64,000 nucleotides of DNA from assembly GCA_036010905.1 (NCBI GenBank), contig DASCMH010000007.1:1-64000 (forward strand), written 5' to 3'. Origin of the DNA: SMWD01 sp002729875. Its GTDB lineage: Bacteria; Pseudomonadota; Gammaproteobacteria; Steroidobacterales; GCA-2729495. Under the pieces are notes generated by a model that was not told the origin of the DNA, did not search any database, and worked only from the letters and a program-made list of their open reading frames with translations. The position numbers were made by a program, and so were the translations under genes. This document shows positions 32,417-42,383 of this stretch, piece after piece. Position 1 is the first letter of the stretch. The number at the start of each line of letters is the position of its first letter.

Positions 32417-34045
32417 CTACCGGTATCCCGATGTGATCGGATAACGCCAGTCACGACCAAAGGCACGCGCACTGATACGCACGCCCGGCGCAGCCTGGCG
32501 ACGCTTATACTCATTCCGGCGCACGATCGCCACGATTTGCGCAACGATCTCCGGGTCAAATCCGCGGGCGACAATATCATCACTCGAACAATTATCCAGC
32601 ATTAATGCATCGAGGATTGGATCAAGCACCTCGTAGGGCGGCAAGGAATCAGAATCCCGCTGATCAGGCGCCAGTTCAGCAGATGGTTCACGGCTAAGAA
32701 CCCGCTCGGGAATCACATCACTCAAAGAATTGCGATAGCGGGCAAGCTGGTAAACAAGTGTCTTGGTACAATCCTTGATCGGCGCAAAACCACCGTTCAT
32801 ATCGCCATATAATGTCGCGTAACCAACCGCCATCTCACTTTTGTTCCCGGTCGCCAACACCATACGCCTGGTTTTATTGGAAATGGCCATTAACAACAAC
32901 CCCCGACATCGCGACTGGATGTTCTCCTCGGTCGTATCTGCGGGCAAATTGGCAAACAGCTCTGCCAGTGTCTGGTTGGTCACACTGACCATCGACTCAA
33001 TCGGCAATGTCCGGTAATCAACCCCGAGTCGTTGTGCCTGATCTCTGGCATCTGCAATGCTGATGTCGGCCGTATATCGATACGGCATCATGACGGCCTG
33101 CACGGCTCCGGCACCCAGAGCATCGACCGCAATTGCCAGCGTCAGGGCCGAATCAATCCCGCCTGACAAACCCATTACAACACCCGGAAAACCATTCTTC
33201 TCTACGTAGTCATGTACCCCCATAACCAGCGCCGCATAAATACTCTCTTCATCGCCGGGCAACGGTTTAATATCTGCGGCCACGGGCACCACCGAATCCC
33301 CGGCTAATGTAAAATCGGCAATCAACAACCCGTCGGCAAAATCGGGTCCCCGCAGGCTAACCGTACCGTCGGCAGTGAACACAGCCGAGCCGCCATCGAA
33401 GACGAGTTCATCCTGACCACCGACCATATTGGTATAAACCATCGGTAACCCAACCTCACGACAACGCTCCTGCATGATTGATTCGCGCAACGCCTGCTTG
33501 CCGCGTTTGAAAGGTGAGCCGTGTATCGACACAATCAATTGTGCCCCGGCATCGGCCAGCAAAGCACAGGGGCCGGGTTCCCAGACATCTTCACAAACTG
33601 CCAGACCGATCCGTACCCCGTTAACAGTGGCAACGACCGGCTTATTACCGGGTACAAAATAACGCGCTTCATCGAAAACGCTATAGTTGGGTAAAATTTG
33701 TTTGCGGTAATTGGCCACCAGCGCACCGCCCGCAAACAATGCCGCAGAATTGTAGATGGCAGACCCTTGGTACTCGGGGTAACCGACCAGAACCGTTATT
33801 GGCGATGCTGCAGTCGATGTCTTTATTTGCTCAAGCGCCAGACCGATGCGATGCTGCAGACCGGCCTGGAATAACAAATCTTCCGGTGGATAACCACAGA
33901 CGGCAAGCTCAGGAAAAACCACGAGATCAGCCACATGCTGCTCACACGCCTCGGTCACGGCCGCACAAATCAGTTCGGTATTACCCGGAATGTCGCCAAC
34001 GACAACATTCATCTGGGCCAGTGCAACTGTGAGCTTTTCAGCCAT
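32417..34045 (-). CDS. nadE: Glutamine-dependent NAD+ synthetase
   Basis: 542 residues, two domains. The N-terminal nitrilase-like glutaminase (residues 1-270) has the catalytic triad segments, with the Cys in LAVCEDVWEPG. The C-terminal NadE domain has the PP-loop GLSGGIDSALT, and ATGNKSEMAVGYATLYGDM. It amidates NaAD to NAD+ in the cytoplasm using glutamine. It is convergent with bamD and behind sucD by 32 bases. Confidence 0.97.
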   Translation of the reverse strand: MAEKLTVALAQMNVVVGDIPGNTELICAAVTEACEQHVADLVVFPELAVCGYPPEDLLFQAGLQHRIGLALEQIKTSTAASPITVLVGYPEYQGSAIYNSAALFAGGALVANYRKQILPNYSVFDEARYFVPGNKPVVATVNGVRIGLAVCEDVWEPGPCALLADAGAQLIVSIHGSPFKRGKQALRESIMQERCREVGLPMVYTNMVGGQDELVFDGGSAVFTADGTVSLRGPDFADGLLIADFTLAGDSVVPVAADIKPLPGDEESIYAALVMGVHDYVEKNGFPGVVMGLSGGIDSALTLAIAVDALGAGAVQAVMMPYRYTADISIADARDQAQRLGVDYRTLPIESMVSVTNQTLAELFANLPADTTEENIQSRCRGLLLMAISNKTRRMVLATGNKSEMAVGYATLYGDMNGGFAPIKDCTKTLVYQLARYRNSLSDVIPERVLSREPSAELAPDQRDSDSLPPYEVLDPILDALMLDNCSSDDIVARGFDPEIVAQIVAIVRRNEYKRRQAAPGVRISARAFGRDWRYPITSGYR

Positions 34046-34077
34046 GATTAATTGGTGTTAATTGGTAATTGATTAAC

Positions 34078-34947
34078 TTACCCGAGCAACTCCAACATCG
34101 CACTACCGAGTTCCACCGGTGAGCGAACTGTCTTTACGTCAGCGGCCTCAAGCGCCGCATATTTAGCTACTGCCGTGCCCTCTCCGCCGGAGATAATCGC
34201 ACCGGCATGCCCCATGCGTTTTCCGGGTGGTGCCGTGACGCCGGCGATATAGGCAACCACCGGTTTGTTCACGTGCTCCTGAATGTATCGCGCAGCGGCT
34301 TCCTCGTCCGTGCCACCGATCTCGCCGACCATAATAATGCCTTCGGTGGCCGGATCCTGCTCAAACAATTCGAGACAGTCAATAAATCCCATACCGCGCA
34401 CAGGATCACCACCGATACCTATGCAGGTCGTCTGACCAAGCCCGTTACAGGTCGTCTGGTAAACCGCTTCATAGGTCAGTGTGCCGGAACGCGAAATAAC
34501 GCCAATCTTGCCGGGCTGGTGAATAAAGCCGGGCATAATACCGATCTTGCATTCACCCGGCGTAATGATGCCCGGGCAGTTCGGGCCAATCAGACGACAG
34601 TCATAGTCTTTAAGTACCTCCTTGACGCGCACCATATCGAGGACCGGAATGCCCTCAGTGATACAAACGATCAGTTCAATGCCTGCATCGGCAGCAGCCA
34701 GGATTGCATCAGCTGCAAACGGTGCCGGCACAAACAGCATGCTGACCGTAGCACCGGTATCGGCTATTGCCGCCGCCACGGTGTTAAACACCGGCACACC
34801 AAGGTGCTGTTCGCCACCGCGACCCGGCGTGACACCGGCAACAATCCGGGTACCGTACTCGATACATTGCTCAGCATGAAATGAACCCTGGCGGCCCGTC
34901 AAACCCTGGCAAAGAATACGGGAATCCTGGTTTATGAGAATACTCAT
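34078..34947 (-). CDS. sucD: Succinyl-CoA synthetase alpha subunit
   Basis: 289 residues. Together with SucC it makes or uses succinyl-CoA in the TCA cycle with GTP/ATP formation. The CoA-binding Rossmann domain opens with the CQGLTGRQGSFH motif, and the phosphohistidine is in GHAGAIISGG. It starts 36 bases after sucC on the same strand; sucA and sucB are not here. Confidence 0.97.
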   Translation of the reverse strand: MSILINQDSRILCQGLTGRQGSFHAEQCIEYGTRIVAGVTPGRGGEQHLGVPVFNTVAAAIADTGATVSMLFVPAPFAADAILAAADAGIELIVCITEGIPVLDMVRVKEVLKDYDCRLIGPNCPGIITPGECKIGIMPGFIHQPGKIGVISRSGTLTYEAVYQTTCNGLGQTTCIGIGGDPVRGMGFIDCLELFEQDPATEGIIMVGEIGGTDEEAAARYIQEHVNKPVVAYIAGVTAPPGKRMGHAGAIISGGEGTAVAKYAALEAADVKTVRSPVELGSAMLELLG

Positions 34948-34983
34948 AAGTTTCTTCTTCCTTCGCTTGGTGCAGATGCAGTG

Positions 34984-36141
34984 TCAGACTGCCGCAACTA
35001 CTTTACAAGCCGCATCAGTCAAATTTTCTGCAGCCATAATATCGAGGCCGCTCTCAGCCAACAGCGCCTTACCGGCATCAACATTGGTACCTTCCAGTCG
35101 CACGATAACCGGTACCGTGATACCGATCTCACGTACGGCCTGAATAATACCGCTGGCAATATCGTCACAACGTACAATGCCGCCGAAAATATTTACCAGG
35201 ATTGCCGCAACTGCCGGGTTGGTCAGGATAAGCTTGAATGCTGCCGCAACCCGTTCCGGCGTTGCCCCGCCACCGACATCAAGAAAATTAGCCGGCTCAC
35301 CACCTTGCAATTTGATCAGGTCCATGGTGGCCATGGCAAGCCCGGCGCCGTTGACCATGCAGGCAATATTGCCATCCAGGGAAACATAGTTCAGATCATG
35401 TTCGGCTGCAGAACGCTCTATCCGGTCTTCCTGCGAAGTATCACGCTGCGCCTGCAAACCAGGCTGGCGAAACAACGCATTGTCTTCAATATTAATCTTC
35501 GCATCGAGAGCCAACAAATCGCCATCGGTATTCACGATCAACGGATTGATCTCAACGAGACTCGCATCCGAGGCGTCAAACATCCGGTACAAATTCTGTA
35601 CCAGAGGTATGAACTGCTTTATCTGGGCGCCATTAAGGTCAAGTGCAAAGCCGAGTTGGCGGGCCTGGTAGGGTTGCAAACCAGCGGCCGGGTGTACGGC
35701 GACCATGATGATGCGCTCCGGCGTATTGGCGGCAACCTCTTCGATATCCATGCCCCCATCCTGTGAGACCATAATCGCAATCCGTTCCCGACTCCGGTCA
35801 ACAAGCATGCTTAAATAAAGTTCGCGTTCGATTTTACTGCCAGCCTCAACAAAGACCTGGCTGATCGGCAAACCTTCAGCGCCGGTCTGCTTCGTCGTCA
35901 ACCGCTGACCAAGCATGGCATCAGCCGCTGCCGCCACTTCCTCGGAACTGCGCACCAACTTGACCCCGCCAGCCTTGCCACGACCGCCTGCATGCACCTG
36001 GGCCTTGACGACCCACAGGTCACCACCAAGGCGGTCAGCCGCTGCCGCTGCCTGTGCCGGCGTCGAGGCAACTTCACCTTTTGTCACGGGAACGCCATAG
36101 CGCGCAAAAAGCTGTTTTGCCTGATATTCGTGGAGATTCAT
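34984..36141 (-). CDS. sucC: Succinyl-CoA synthetase beta subunit
   Basis: 385 residues from ATG 36141 (MNLHEYQAKQLFARYGVPV), with GGGACGG before it. The ATP-grasp domain (WVVKAQVHAGGRGKAGG) and the C-terminal ligase domain (NIFGGIVRCDDIA) are complete. It precedes sucD in a two-gene operon. The product binds nucleotide and closes the active site with SucD. Confidence 0.97.
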   Translation of the reverse strand: MNLHEYQAKQLFARYGVPVTKGEVASTPAQAAAAADRLGGDLWVVKAQVHAGGRGKAGGVKLVRSSEEVAAAADAMLGQRLTTKQTGAEGLPISQVFVEAGSKIERELYLSMLVDRSRERIAIMVSQDGGMDIEEVAANTPERIIMVAVHPAAGLQPYQARQLGFALDLNGAQIKQFIPLVQNLYRMFDASDASLVEINPLIVNTDGDLLALDAKINIEDNALFRQPGLQAQRDTSQEDRIERSAAEHDLNYVSLDGNIACMVNGAGLAMATMDLIKLQGGEPANFLDVGGGATPERVAAAFKLILTNPAVAAILVNIFGGIVRCDDIASGIIQAVREIGITVPVIVRLEGTNVDAGKALLAESGLDIMAAENLTDAACKVVAAV

Positions 36142-36526
36142 AATCCGTCCCAATGAAAACAGCGGAGATTCCGCAGGTGCATATTGTGATTGAATTCACC
36201 GGTAAGGCAAGCAACCACCGACAGAATTATTTATTCGGTTGAAAATCTTCCTGGCCGACATTTATTGTCCGGGTTGTTTGCCGGGGAAAGACCAGTCCCT
36301 CGACGGAGGTGGCCTGAGGATAAAATACAGACCCTGCACAGAGAACGGAAACAACCGCCCTGCGGGTTGCAAATGACCCGTGTTGATCCAATTTAGCCGA
36401 TTAGTTAAGGTCCAGCGCCTGGCATAACGCCTGTTTGCGCGGATTCTGCGACATATTTCACACTACAGCCCGCCCGATGGGACATAATCCGATAGTCTGA
36501 ATCAACTTTGTGGCCAAAAGATCCTG
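36142..36526. other. Intergenic between sucC and pilS
   Basis: 385 bases between divergent genes, without a credible gene. It must hold promoters for both sides. I see no strong -35/-10 pair; CATAAT at 36483-36488 is a weak -10 candidate for pilS. No long repeat or T-run is present. Confidence 0.4.
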
Positions 36527-38197
36527 GTGGATATTGCACTCGCTAAACAGACCCTTCAAGGTCAGCTGACAACATTGCTGGCGGGATTTAGTCGACCGCT
36601 CGCGACCGAAACGTCACAGCGTCTGCAGCGGCTCGTCGGCCTGTTTCGCGGTCTGGTCGGAATCGCTTTACTGGGTGGCGGACTCATTTTTGGAGATCCG
36701 CCGATACTCGGTGAGCGCTATCCGGACATTTTTATAACCACCGCCCTGATTTATACGCTGCTCGCCTGGACCGATCTGGCATACATGTATCGCAATCCGA
36801 TGAACGGACTCACGTTTGTCCCGGTCCAGCTGTTTGCCGACATTACCGGCATCACTTTAATGATGCATGCAAGCGGCGGCATTTCGAGCGGTATCGGTGG
36901 ACTGCTCGTCGTCTTCATCGGTGCAGCCAGCCTGACCCTGCGTAGCAGACATGCCTATTTTGGGGCCGCCATTGCGGCGCTGGCAATACTCGGTGAGCAG
37001 GCAGCCTCATTCGCACTGGGATTGAGTACCGCCAACTCATTTATTCCGGCGGGGGTGCTCGGGGCAATTATTTTTGCGATTGCCTCGGCTGCCAACCCAC
37101 TTGCCCGCCGCCTGCAGGAAAGTGAAGCGCTGGCACACCAGCGTGGTATCGATCTGGCCAATATGGCACAACTCAATGATTACATCATTCAACATCTGCG
37201 TGAAAGTATTGTCGTCGTCGACAGCGCGGAAAATATTCGTCTGATTAACCCATCGGCCGCCAAGCACCTTGGTGTGAACAGCCGTCAAACGGGACACGGC
37301 CTGGCCTCGGTATCCCCTGTACTGCACGGCATTCTGCTGGGTTGGCGCGCAGCAACAAAGGGACACGGCAAAGTACCCGGATCCTTCACATCAGCTGACG
37401 GTACGGCACAAATTGACGTACACATAGCCCCGCTGATCGAACATCAGGACGGGCCGGTAATGATCTTCCTTGAAGACGCAAGTCTGATTGCAGAAAAGGT
37501 TCAGCAAACCAAACTTGCGGCACTGGGCCGGTTGAGCGCGAGTATCGCACACGAGATCCGCAACCCGGTCGGAGCGCTGAGCCATGCCGGTCAGTTGCTC
37601 GAAGAATCTCAGCAAACCGGTGACTACGAACGGCGGCTGCTGGATATTATCGGCACCAATTCCAAGCGGGTCAGTAAAATTGTTGACAATGTCATGCAAC
37701 TGTCACGACGCGAACCTACCAATCCTCGCTCAATATCGCTAACCGAATGGATCGGGGAATTTACCACTGAGTTTATCTCGACCCTCGAATTACCCGATAA
37801 TCGTTTTGAAGTCATTGCTGAACATGAAATTGAAGTGCGGATGGATCCGGGACATCTGCACCAGATTTGCTGGAATCTGTGTGAAAATGCATTAAATTAT
37901 GCTGAGCCGGTGGGACATGAACAGATTATCACGATTAACTGTGGGCGCCTGTCGGGTAATCGGCGACCATTTCTTGAAATTGCAGACCGCGGCCCGGGTA
38001 TCCCGGACGACCTGCGCGAACAACTGTTCGAACCATTCGCGACCGGACGCATTGGTGGCACCGGGCTGGGATTGTTTATCTCGCGCGAACTGTGCGAATG
38101 TAACCGTGCAACCCTGATATACGAGCGACGTAGCGGAGGGGGCAGTGTATTTCGGATTGTCTTCGCTGATCCAAAACGTTGGGGGACTATCTTATGA
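36527..38197 (+). CDS. pilS: Two-component sensor histidine kinase PilS
   Basis: 556 residues. Six predicted membrane helices in the first 200 residues form the sensor, then a PAS-like segment (about 215-330). The kinase core has the phospho-His in SIAHEIRNPVGALSH, an N-box ENALNY, G1 DRGPGIPD and G2 GTGLGLFIS. PilS senses membrane pilin levels and phosphorylates PilR. The start is GTG 36527 with a weak ribosome site, so it is unsure. It is followed by pilR after 31 bases. Confidence 0.93.
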   Translation: MDIALAKQTLQGQLTTLLAGFSRPLATETSQRLQRLVGLFRGLVGIALLGGGLIFGDPPILGERYPDIFITTALIYTLLAWTDLAYMYRNPMNGLTFVPVQLFADITGITLMMHASGGISSGIGGLLVVFIGAASLTLRSRHAYFGAAIAALAILGEQAASFALGLSTANSFIPAGVLGAIIFAIASAANPLARRLQESEALAHQRGIDLANMAQLNDYIIQHLRESIVVVDSAENIRLINPSAAKHLGVNSRQTGHGLASVSPVLHGILLGWRAATKGHGKVPGSFTSADGTAQIDVHIAPLIEHQDGPVMIFLEDASLIAEKVQQTKLAALGRLSASIAHEIRNPVGALSHAGQLLEESQQTGDYERRLLDIIGTNSKRVSKIVDNVMQLSRREPTNPRSISLTEWIGEFTTEFISTLELPDNRFEVIAEHEIEVRMDPGHLHQICWNLCENALNYAEPVGHEQIITINCGRLSGNRRPFLEIADRGPGIPDDLREQLFEPFATGRIGGTGLGLFISRELCECNRATLIYERRSGGGSVFRIVFADPKRWGTIL

Positions 38198-38228
38198 CAG
38201 CAACCCTTGATATGAGTCGACTATTCGC

Positions 38229-39575
38229 ATGAAACGGCCACTGGCACTGGTGATAGATGATGAACCGGACCTGTGCGAACTGCTTGCACTGACACTTGAC
38301 CGGATGCAAATCGATACCCAGACCTGTGGTGATATCGCGACTGCCAAAACCAGGCTCCGGGAAACAGAGTTTAACCTGTGCCTGACAGACATGCGTCTGC
38401 CTGACGGTGACGGATTAGAGTTGGTCGAATGGATGCAGGTCAACGAAATTGGCATCCCGGTAGCCGTCATCACAGCCCATGGTAACGTAGAGACAGCAGT
38501 GCGCGCTCTGAAGCTTGGCGCATTTGACTTCATTTCCAAACCTCTTGATCTGACCGCCTTACGCAAACTTATCGGCAGTGCCCTGAAGCTGCAAAGTAGC
38601 AATGAAGAAGTCTGCGCCAAAACCGGTCTGCTCGGTGAATCATCAGTAATGACCGCTTTGCTGGCCCTGATCGATAAGGTTGCCCGCAGCCGGGCTCCCG
38701 TGCATATCACCGGAGAATCGGGTACCGGCAAGGAACTCGTTGCGCGCATGATTCACGACAAAAGTGCCCAGGCCGAGGGTCCGTTTGTGCCGGTAAACTG
38801 CGGCGCTATTCCATCGGAATTAATGGAGAGCGAGTTTTTCGGGCATCGTAAAGGCGCTTTTACCGGTGCCGTCAGCGACCATAAAGGGCTCTTTCAAAGT
38901 GCTGAAGGCGGTACCCTGTTCATGGATGAAATTGCTGACCTGCCGCTGGCCATGCAGGTCAAGTTGCTGCGTGTCATCCAGGAAAAATCCGTGCGCCCGG
39001 TCGGCGCAGCGAAAGAAATTCCGGTCGATGTCCGTATCCTGAGCGCCACCCATAAGGATTTACGTAGCCTGGTCTCATCCGGCCAGTTCCGCGAGGACCT
39101 GTTTTACCGCATCGATGTCATCGAACTCACGGTACCACCACTCAGGGAGCGCGGCGAGGATATCGACATATTGACCGACTTTATGCTCGCCAAGCTGGCG
39201 CTGCAGCTTGGCGTTGCAGTACCTCAACTGACTGCGGATGCCCGGCAGAAACTCTCGGCATACCGCTACCCGGGCAATGTCCGCGAACTGGAGAATATTC
39301 TGGAACGTGCGGTAGCCTTGTCCGGTGACCAGCCGATTGCTGCTGCTGACATCGAGATCCGTGACTCGATGGACGCAGCCAGCATTGGCTCTGCCTCGAT
39401 CACACCTGGGGCAGACAAACCGGACGTGCTGGGCCAGCAACTGGAAACCGTTGAGCGAACGGCGATCATCGAAGCACTCGAGAAAACCCGGTATAACAAG
39501 ACAGCCGCCGCAAAAAATCTGGGCCTGACCCTGCGGGCATTGCGTTATCGGATGCAGAAGCTCGGTATTGAATAG
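38229..39575 (+). CDS. pilR: Sigma-54 response regulator PilR
   Basis: 448 residues. The receiver domain has the acidic pocket DDE (10-12) and the phospho-acceptor Asp54 in CLTDMRLPDG. The AAA+ sigma-54 interaction domain carries GESGTGKE (Walker A) and GAFTGA, and the C-terminus is a Fis-type helix-turn-helix (NKTAAAKNLGLTLRALRYRM). It should activate pilA from the sigma-54 promoter at 39747-39762. Confidence 0.96.
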   Translation: MKRPLALVIDDEPDLCELLALTLDRMQIDTQTCGDIATAKTRLRETEFNLCLTDMRLPDGDGLELVEWMQVNEIGIPVAVITAHGNVETAVRALKLGAFDFISKPLDLTALRKLIGSALKLQSSNEEVCAKTGLLGESSVMTALLALIDKVARSRAPVHITGESGTGKELVARMIHDKSAQAEGPFVPVNCGAIPSELMESEFFGHRKGAFTGAVSDHKGLFQSAEGGTLFMDEIADLPLAMQVKLLRVIQEKSVRPVGAAKEIPVDVRILSATHKDLRSLVSSGQFREDLFYRIDVIELTVPPLRERGEDIDILTDFMLAKLALQLGVAVPQLTADARQKLSAYRYPGNVRELENILERAVALSGDQPIAAADIEIRDSMDAASIGSASITPGADKPDVLGQQLETVERTAIIEALEKTRYNKTAAAKNLGLTLRALRYRMQKLGIE

Positions 39576-39600
39576 CAGTAAGAAGCCATAGCGCCATCTG

Positions 39601-39852
39601 GCTGACAAAAATTGTCGCATTCTGACCCTGAACGTCAGGAGCATGAAATAGCCTTACCCTTTATGTCACTTCAAACCGCCCCGGATTACGGTTGATGAAT
39701 AATATTAAGCATATATTTCAATAGCTTAAGATTTTTCAGGCCATTCTGGCACGCTCCTTGCAATATTAATCGTAGTTTCGGTGAAGCCAGGCGGACAGAC
39801 CGCAGATCACCCACGTAGATTTTTTTCAATCAGAGAAGCTCAGGAGTATTTC
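39601..39852 (+). promoter_or_regulatory. Sigma-54 promoter and PilR region of pilA
   Basis: TGGCACG-CTCC-TTGCA at 39747-39762 is a perfect sigma-54 (-24/-12) promoter; transcription should begin near 39772, giving an 80-base leader before the pilA ATG. Upstream, TGTC copies at 39613-39616 and 39664-39667 resemble the (C/G)TGTC elements bound by PilR in Pseudomonas. Confidence 0.9.
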
Positions 39853-40362
39853 ATGTACAAAGTTCAACAGGGTTTTACCCTTATCGAGCTGATGATCGTT
39901 GTTGCGATCATTGGTATTCTCGCCGCCATCGCAATCCCGGCGTATCAGGATTACACCATCCGTGCCCAGGTTTCAGAAGGCATGATGTTGGCCGGAGCAG
40001 CTAAAGCTGCGGTTGCCGAATCTTTTGGCAATGATGGCACGGCTCCGGTAGCACGCGTTAACGCCGGTATGACAGCAAATGCAACCGATACCAGCGGTAA
40101 CTACGTCGTTTCTGTCGGTATTGCCAATGGCACCATAACCATTACCTATGGCAACAGTGCCAACGCAACCATTGCTGGCGAAACGCTTAGCCTGACGCCT
40201 TATGAGTCAACCGACCTGAGTGTCGTCTGGCGCTGTGGACTGGCCGCAGCACCGGCAGCGACCGCCCTGCTTGGAACTGCGGGTGGCGGTACTGCGGCTG
40301 CCTATGCCGCGCCATCTGCCGGCATGCTGCCGAAGTACCTGCCTTCTGCTTGCCGTCTGTAA
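39853..40362 (+). CDS. pilA: Type IV major pilin PilA
   Basis: 169 residues. A short leader (MYKVQQG) is followed by the prepilin cleavage site G-FTLIEL; the mature N-terminal Phe would be methylated by PilD, and Glu5 is present. The hydrophobic helix (MIVVAIIGILAAIAIPAY) is typical. The C-terminal globular part ends with the two Cys of the disulfide-bonded loop (WRCGL, PSACRL). AGGAG precedes ATG 39853. The start at 39781 is not used because it is upstream of the leader and in the promoter leader. Confidence 0.97.
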   Translation: MYKVQQGFTLIELMIVVAIIGILAAIAIPAYQDYTIRAQVSEGMMLAGAAKAAVAESFGNDGTAPVARVNAGMTANATDTSGNYVVSVGIANGTITITYGNSANATIAGETLSLTPYESTDLSVVWRCGLAAAPAATALLGTAGGGTAAAYAAPSAGMLPKYLPSACRL

Positions 40363-40400
40363 TTGCAAGCGGCAACCACCACCACGGTGGCTAAAACTGC

Positions 40401-40430
40401 ACAGGGGACCTTCGGGTCCCCTGTCTTTAT
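40401..40430 (+). terminator. Intrinsic terminator after pilA
   Basis: A perfect 10-bp stem (ACAGGGGACC / GGTCCCCTGT, 40401-40410 and 40415-40424) with a UUCG tetraloop follows the pilA stop by 38 bases and is followed by CTTT. The T-tract is short, so read-through to pilB may occur; it can explain higher pilA than pilB transcript levels. Confidence 0.8.
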
Positions 40431-40621
40431 GGCCGCCAACAGGGTACCGGCATGGTGCAAAGCTGATGATTGCGTCACTAAACCGTTACCCAATAAAAAT
40501 TATTGCCTGAATTACCTGTTTAGTCGGTTGCGCGGGATGCCCGTAATCAGTAAGACTATGTCACATATTCAGGTTCTATACGCCTGATTGATCGGGTGAT
40601 TTTTTGGGGCGCAGCAAGTCC

Positions 40622-42343
40622 ATGGTCGTTAGTACAACATCTTCACCATTAACCGGGTTATCGCGACGTCTCGTGCAGGACGGAATCGTTGACGAGGAAG
40701 CCGTGATTGCGGCCGTCAAAGAGGCGCGCAAAATGGAAATGGGCCTGGTGCCCTACCTGGTAACTGAGACCAACGCAGACCCGCGCCGTATCGCGATAGC
40801 CGCATCGCATGAATTCGGCGTGCCACTGATGGATGTCGAGGTCCTCGAACTGGATCTTGATGCGGTCAAGGTCGTCGATCAGAAGTTGATCAGCAAACAC
40901 CAGACGCTGCCACTTATGCTGCGCGGCAAACGCATGTTCCTCGGTGTATCGGATCCGACCAATCTTGCCGCAATTGATGAAATTAAATTCCAGACCGGTT
41001 GCCGTATCGATCCGGTGGTCGTCGAACAGGATAAACTCCAGGCACTTGTCACCAAGGCTCTCGAAGCTGTTGACACGTCAATGTCTAGCTTTGCTGAAGA
41101 CGACTTCGATCTTGAGAGCCTGGAAATATCCGGTGGCGATGAAGAACCGGAAGATGATGCCGGCGCCGATGACGTCGAAGATGCGCCGGTCGTACGTTTT
41201 GTCAACAAAATTCTGCTGGATGCTATCAAACACGGTGCATCCGATATTCATTTCGAGCCGTATGAAAAGATGTTCCGCGTCCGAACACGTCTTGATGGCG
41301 TGCTGACTCAGATCGCTTCACCGCCGATCGCGCTGGCCAACAAGGTTTGTGCGCGTCTGAAAGTCATGTCGCGCATGGACATCGCTGAGCGCCGTATACC
41401 ACAGGACGGGCGCATTAAGATGAAGTTGTCGAAGAACCGGGCAATTGATTTCCGGGTCAATACCTGTCCGACACTATTCGGCGAAAAAATTGTATTGCGT
41501 ATTCTTGATCCGAGCAGTGCAAAACTCGGCATCGATGCTCTTGGCTATGAACCCGAGCAAAAAAAACTTTACATGGAAGCGCTGGCCAGACCACACGGCA
41601 TGATCCTGGTAACCGGCCCGACCGGCAGCGGCAAGACCGTATCACTTTACACCGGACTAAACATCCTCAACACAGAAGACCGAAATATATCTACTGCCGA
41701 GGATCCGGCAGAAATCAACCTCCCCGGCATCAACCAGGTCAACGTCAATGCAAAGATTGGCCTGACGTTCGCATCGTCCCTGCGTGCATTTCTGCGTCAG
41801 GATCCGGATGTCATCATGGTGGGCGAAATTCGCGACCTGGAGACCGCTGAAATTGGCATTAAGGCCGCGCAGACCGGTCACCTTGTCTTGTCGACTCTGC
41901 ATACAAATGATGCCCCGAGCACCCTGACCAGGCTCGTCGATATGGGCGTAAAAGGCTATGCCATCGCCAGTACGGTACAACTGATCATTGCCCAGCGCCT
42001 CGCACGCAAACTGTGCGAACACTGCAAGGAAATCCGCGACATCCCGAAAGAAGCCCTGTTACAGGAAGGTTTTAGCGCACAGGAGATCGATGCAGACCTG
42101 AAGATTTTTGGACCGGTCGGCTGCAAGCTATGTAATGAAGGTTACAAAGGTCGTGTCGGTGTATTCCAGGTAATGCCGATCTCAGAAACCATACAGCGAA
42201 TCATAATGGAAGGCGGTAATGCAGTTCAGATTGCCGATCAGGCCCGACTCGAGGGAGTACCGGATTTGCACGAAACCGGATTAAAGAAAGTCAAGGCCGG
42301 GCTTACCGGTCTCGAAGAAATCAATCGGGTTACGATTGAATAG
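40622..42343 (+). CDS. pilB: Type IV pilus extension ATPase PilB
   Basis: 573 residues from ATG 40622; a TTG start 6 codons upstream is possible. It is the hexameric ATPase that powers pilin polymerisation. The N-terminal MshE/GspE domain is followed by the ATPase core: Walker A GPTGSGKT (residues 332-339), the Asp box as STAEDPAEI, Walker B DPDVIMVGEIRD and the His box. A tetracysteine zinc site is formed by CEHC and CKLC. Confidence 0.97.
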   Translation: MVVSTTSSPLTGLSRRLVQDGIVDEEAVIAAVKEARKMEMGLVPYLVTETNADPRRIAIAASHEFGVPLMDVEVLELDLDAVKVVDQKLISKHQTLPLMLRGKRMFLGVSDPTNLAAIDEIKFQTGCRIDPVVVEQDKLQALVTKALEAVDTSMSSFAEDDFDLESLEISGGDEEPEDDAGADDVEDAPVVRFVNKILLDAIKHGASDIHFEPYEKMFRVRTRLDGVLTQIASPPIALANKVCARLKVMSRMDIAERRIPQDGRIKMKLSKNRAIDFRVNTCPTLFGEKIVLRILDPSSAKLGIDALGYEPEQKKLYMEALARPHGMILVTGPTGSGKTVSLYTGLNILNTEDRNISTAEDPAEINLPGINQVNVNAKIGLTFASSLRAFLRQDPDVIMVGEIRDLETAEIGIKAAQTGHLVLSTLHTNDAPSTLTRLVDMGVKGYAIASTVQLIIAQRLARKLCEHCKEIRDIPKEALLQEGFSAQEIDADLKIFGPVGCKLCNEGYKGRVGVFQVMPISETIQRIIMEGGNAVQIADQARLEGVPDLHETGLKKVKAGLTGLEEINRVTIE

Positions 42344-42383
42344 TTATTGTGTGTTTTTTCATTAATGTCTGGAAGCTAAAGAT

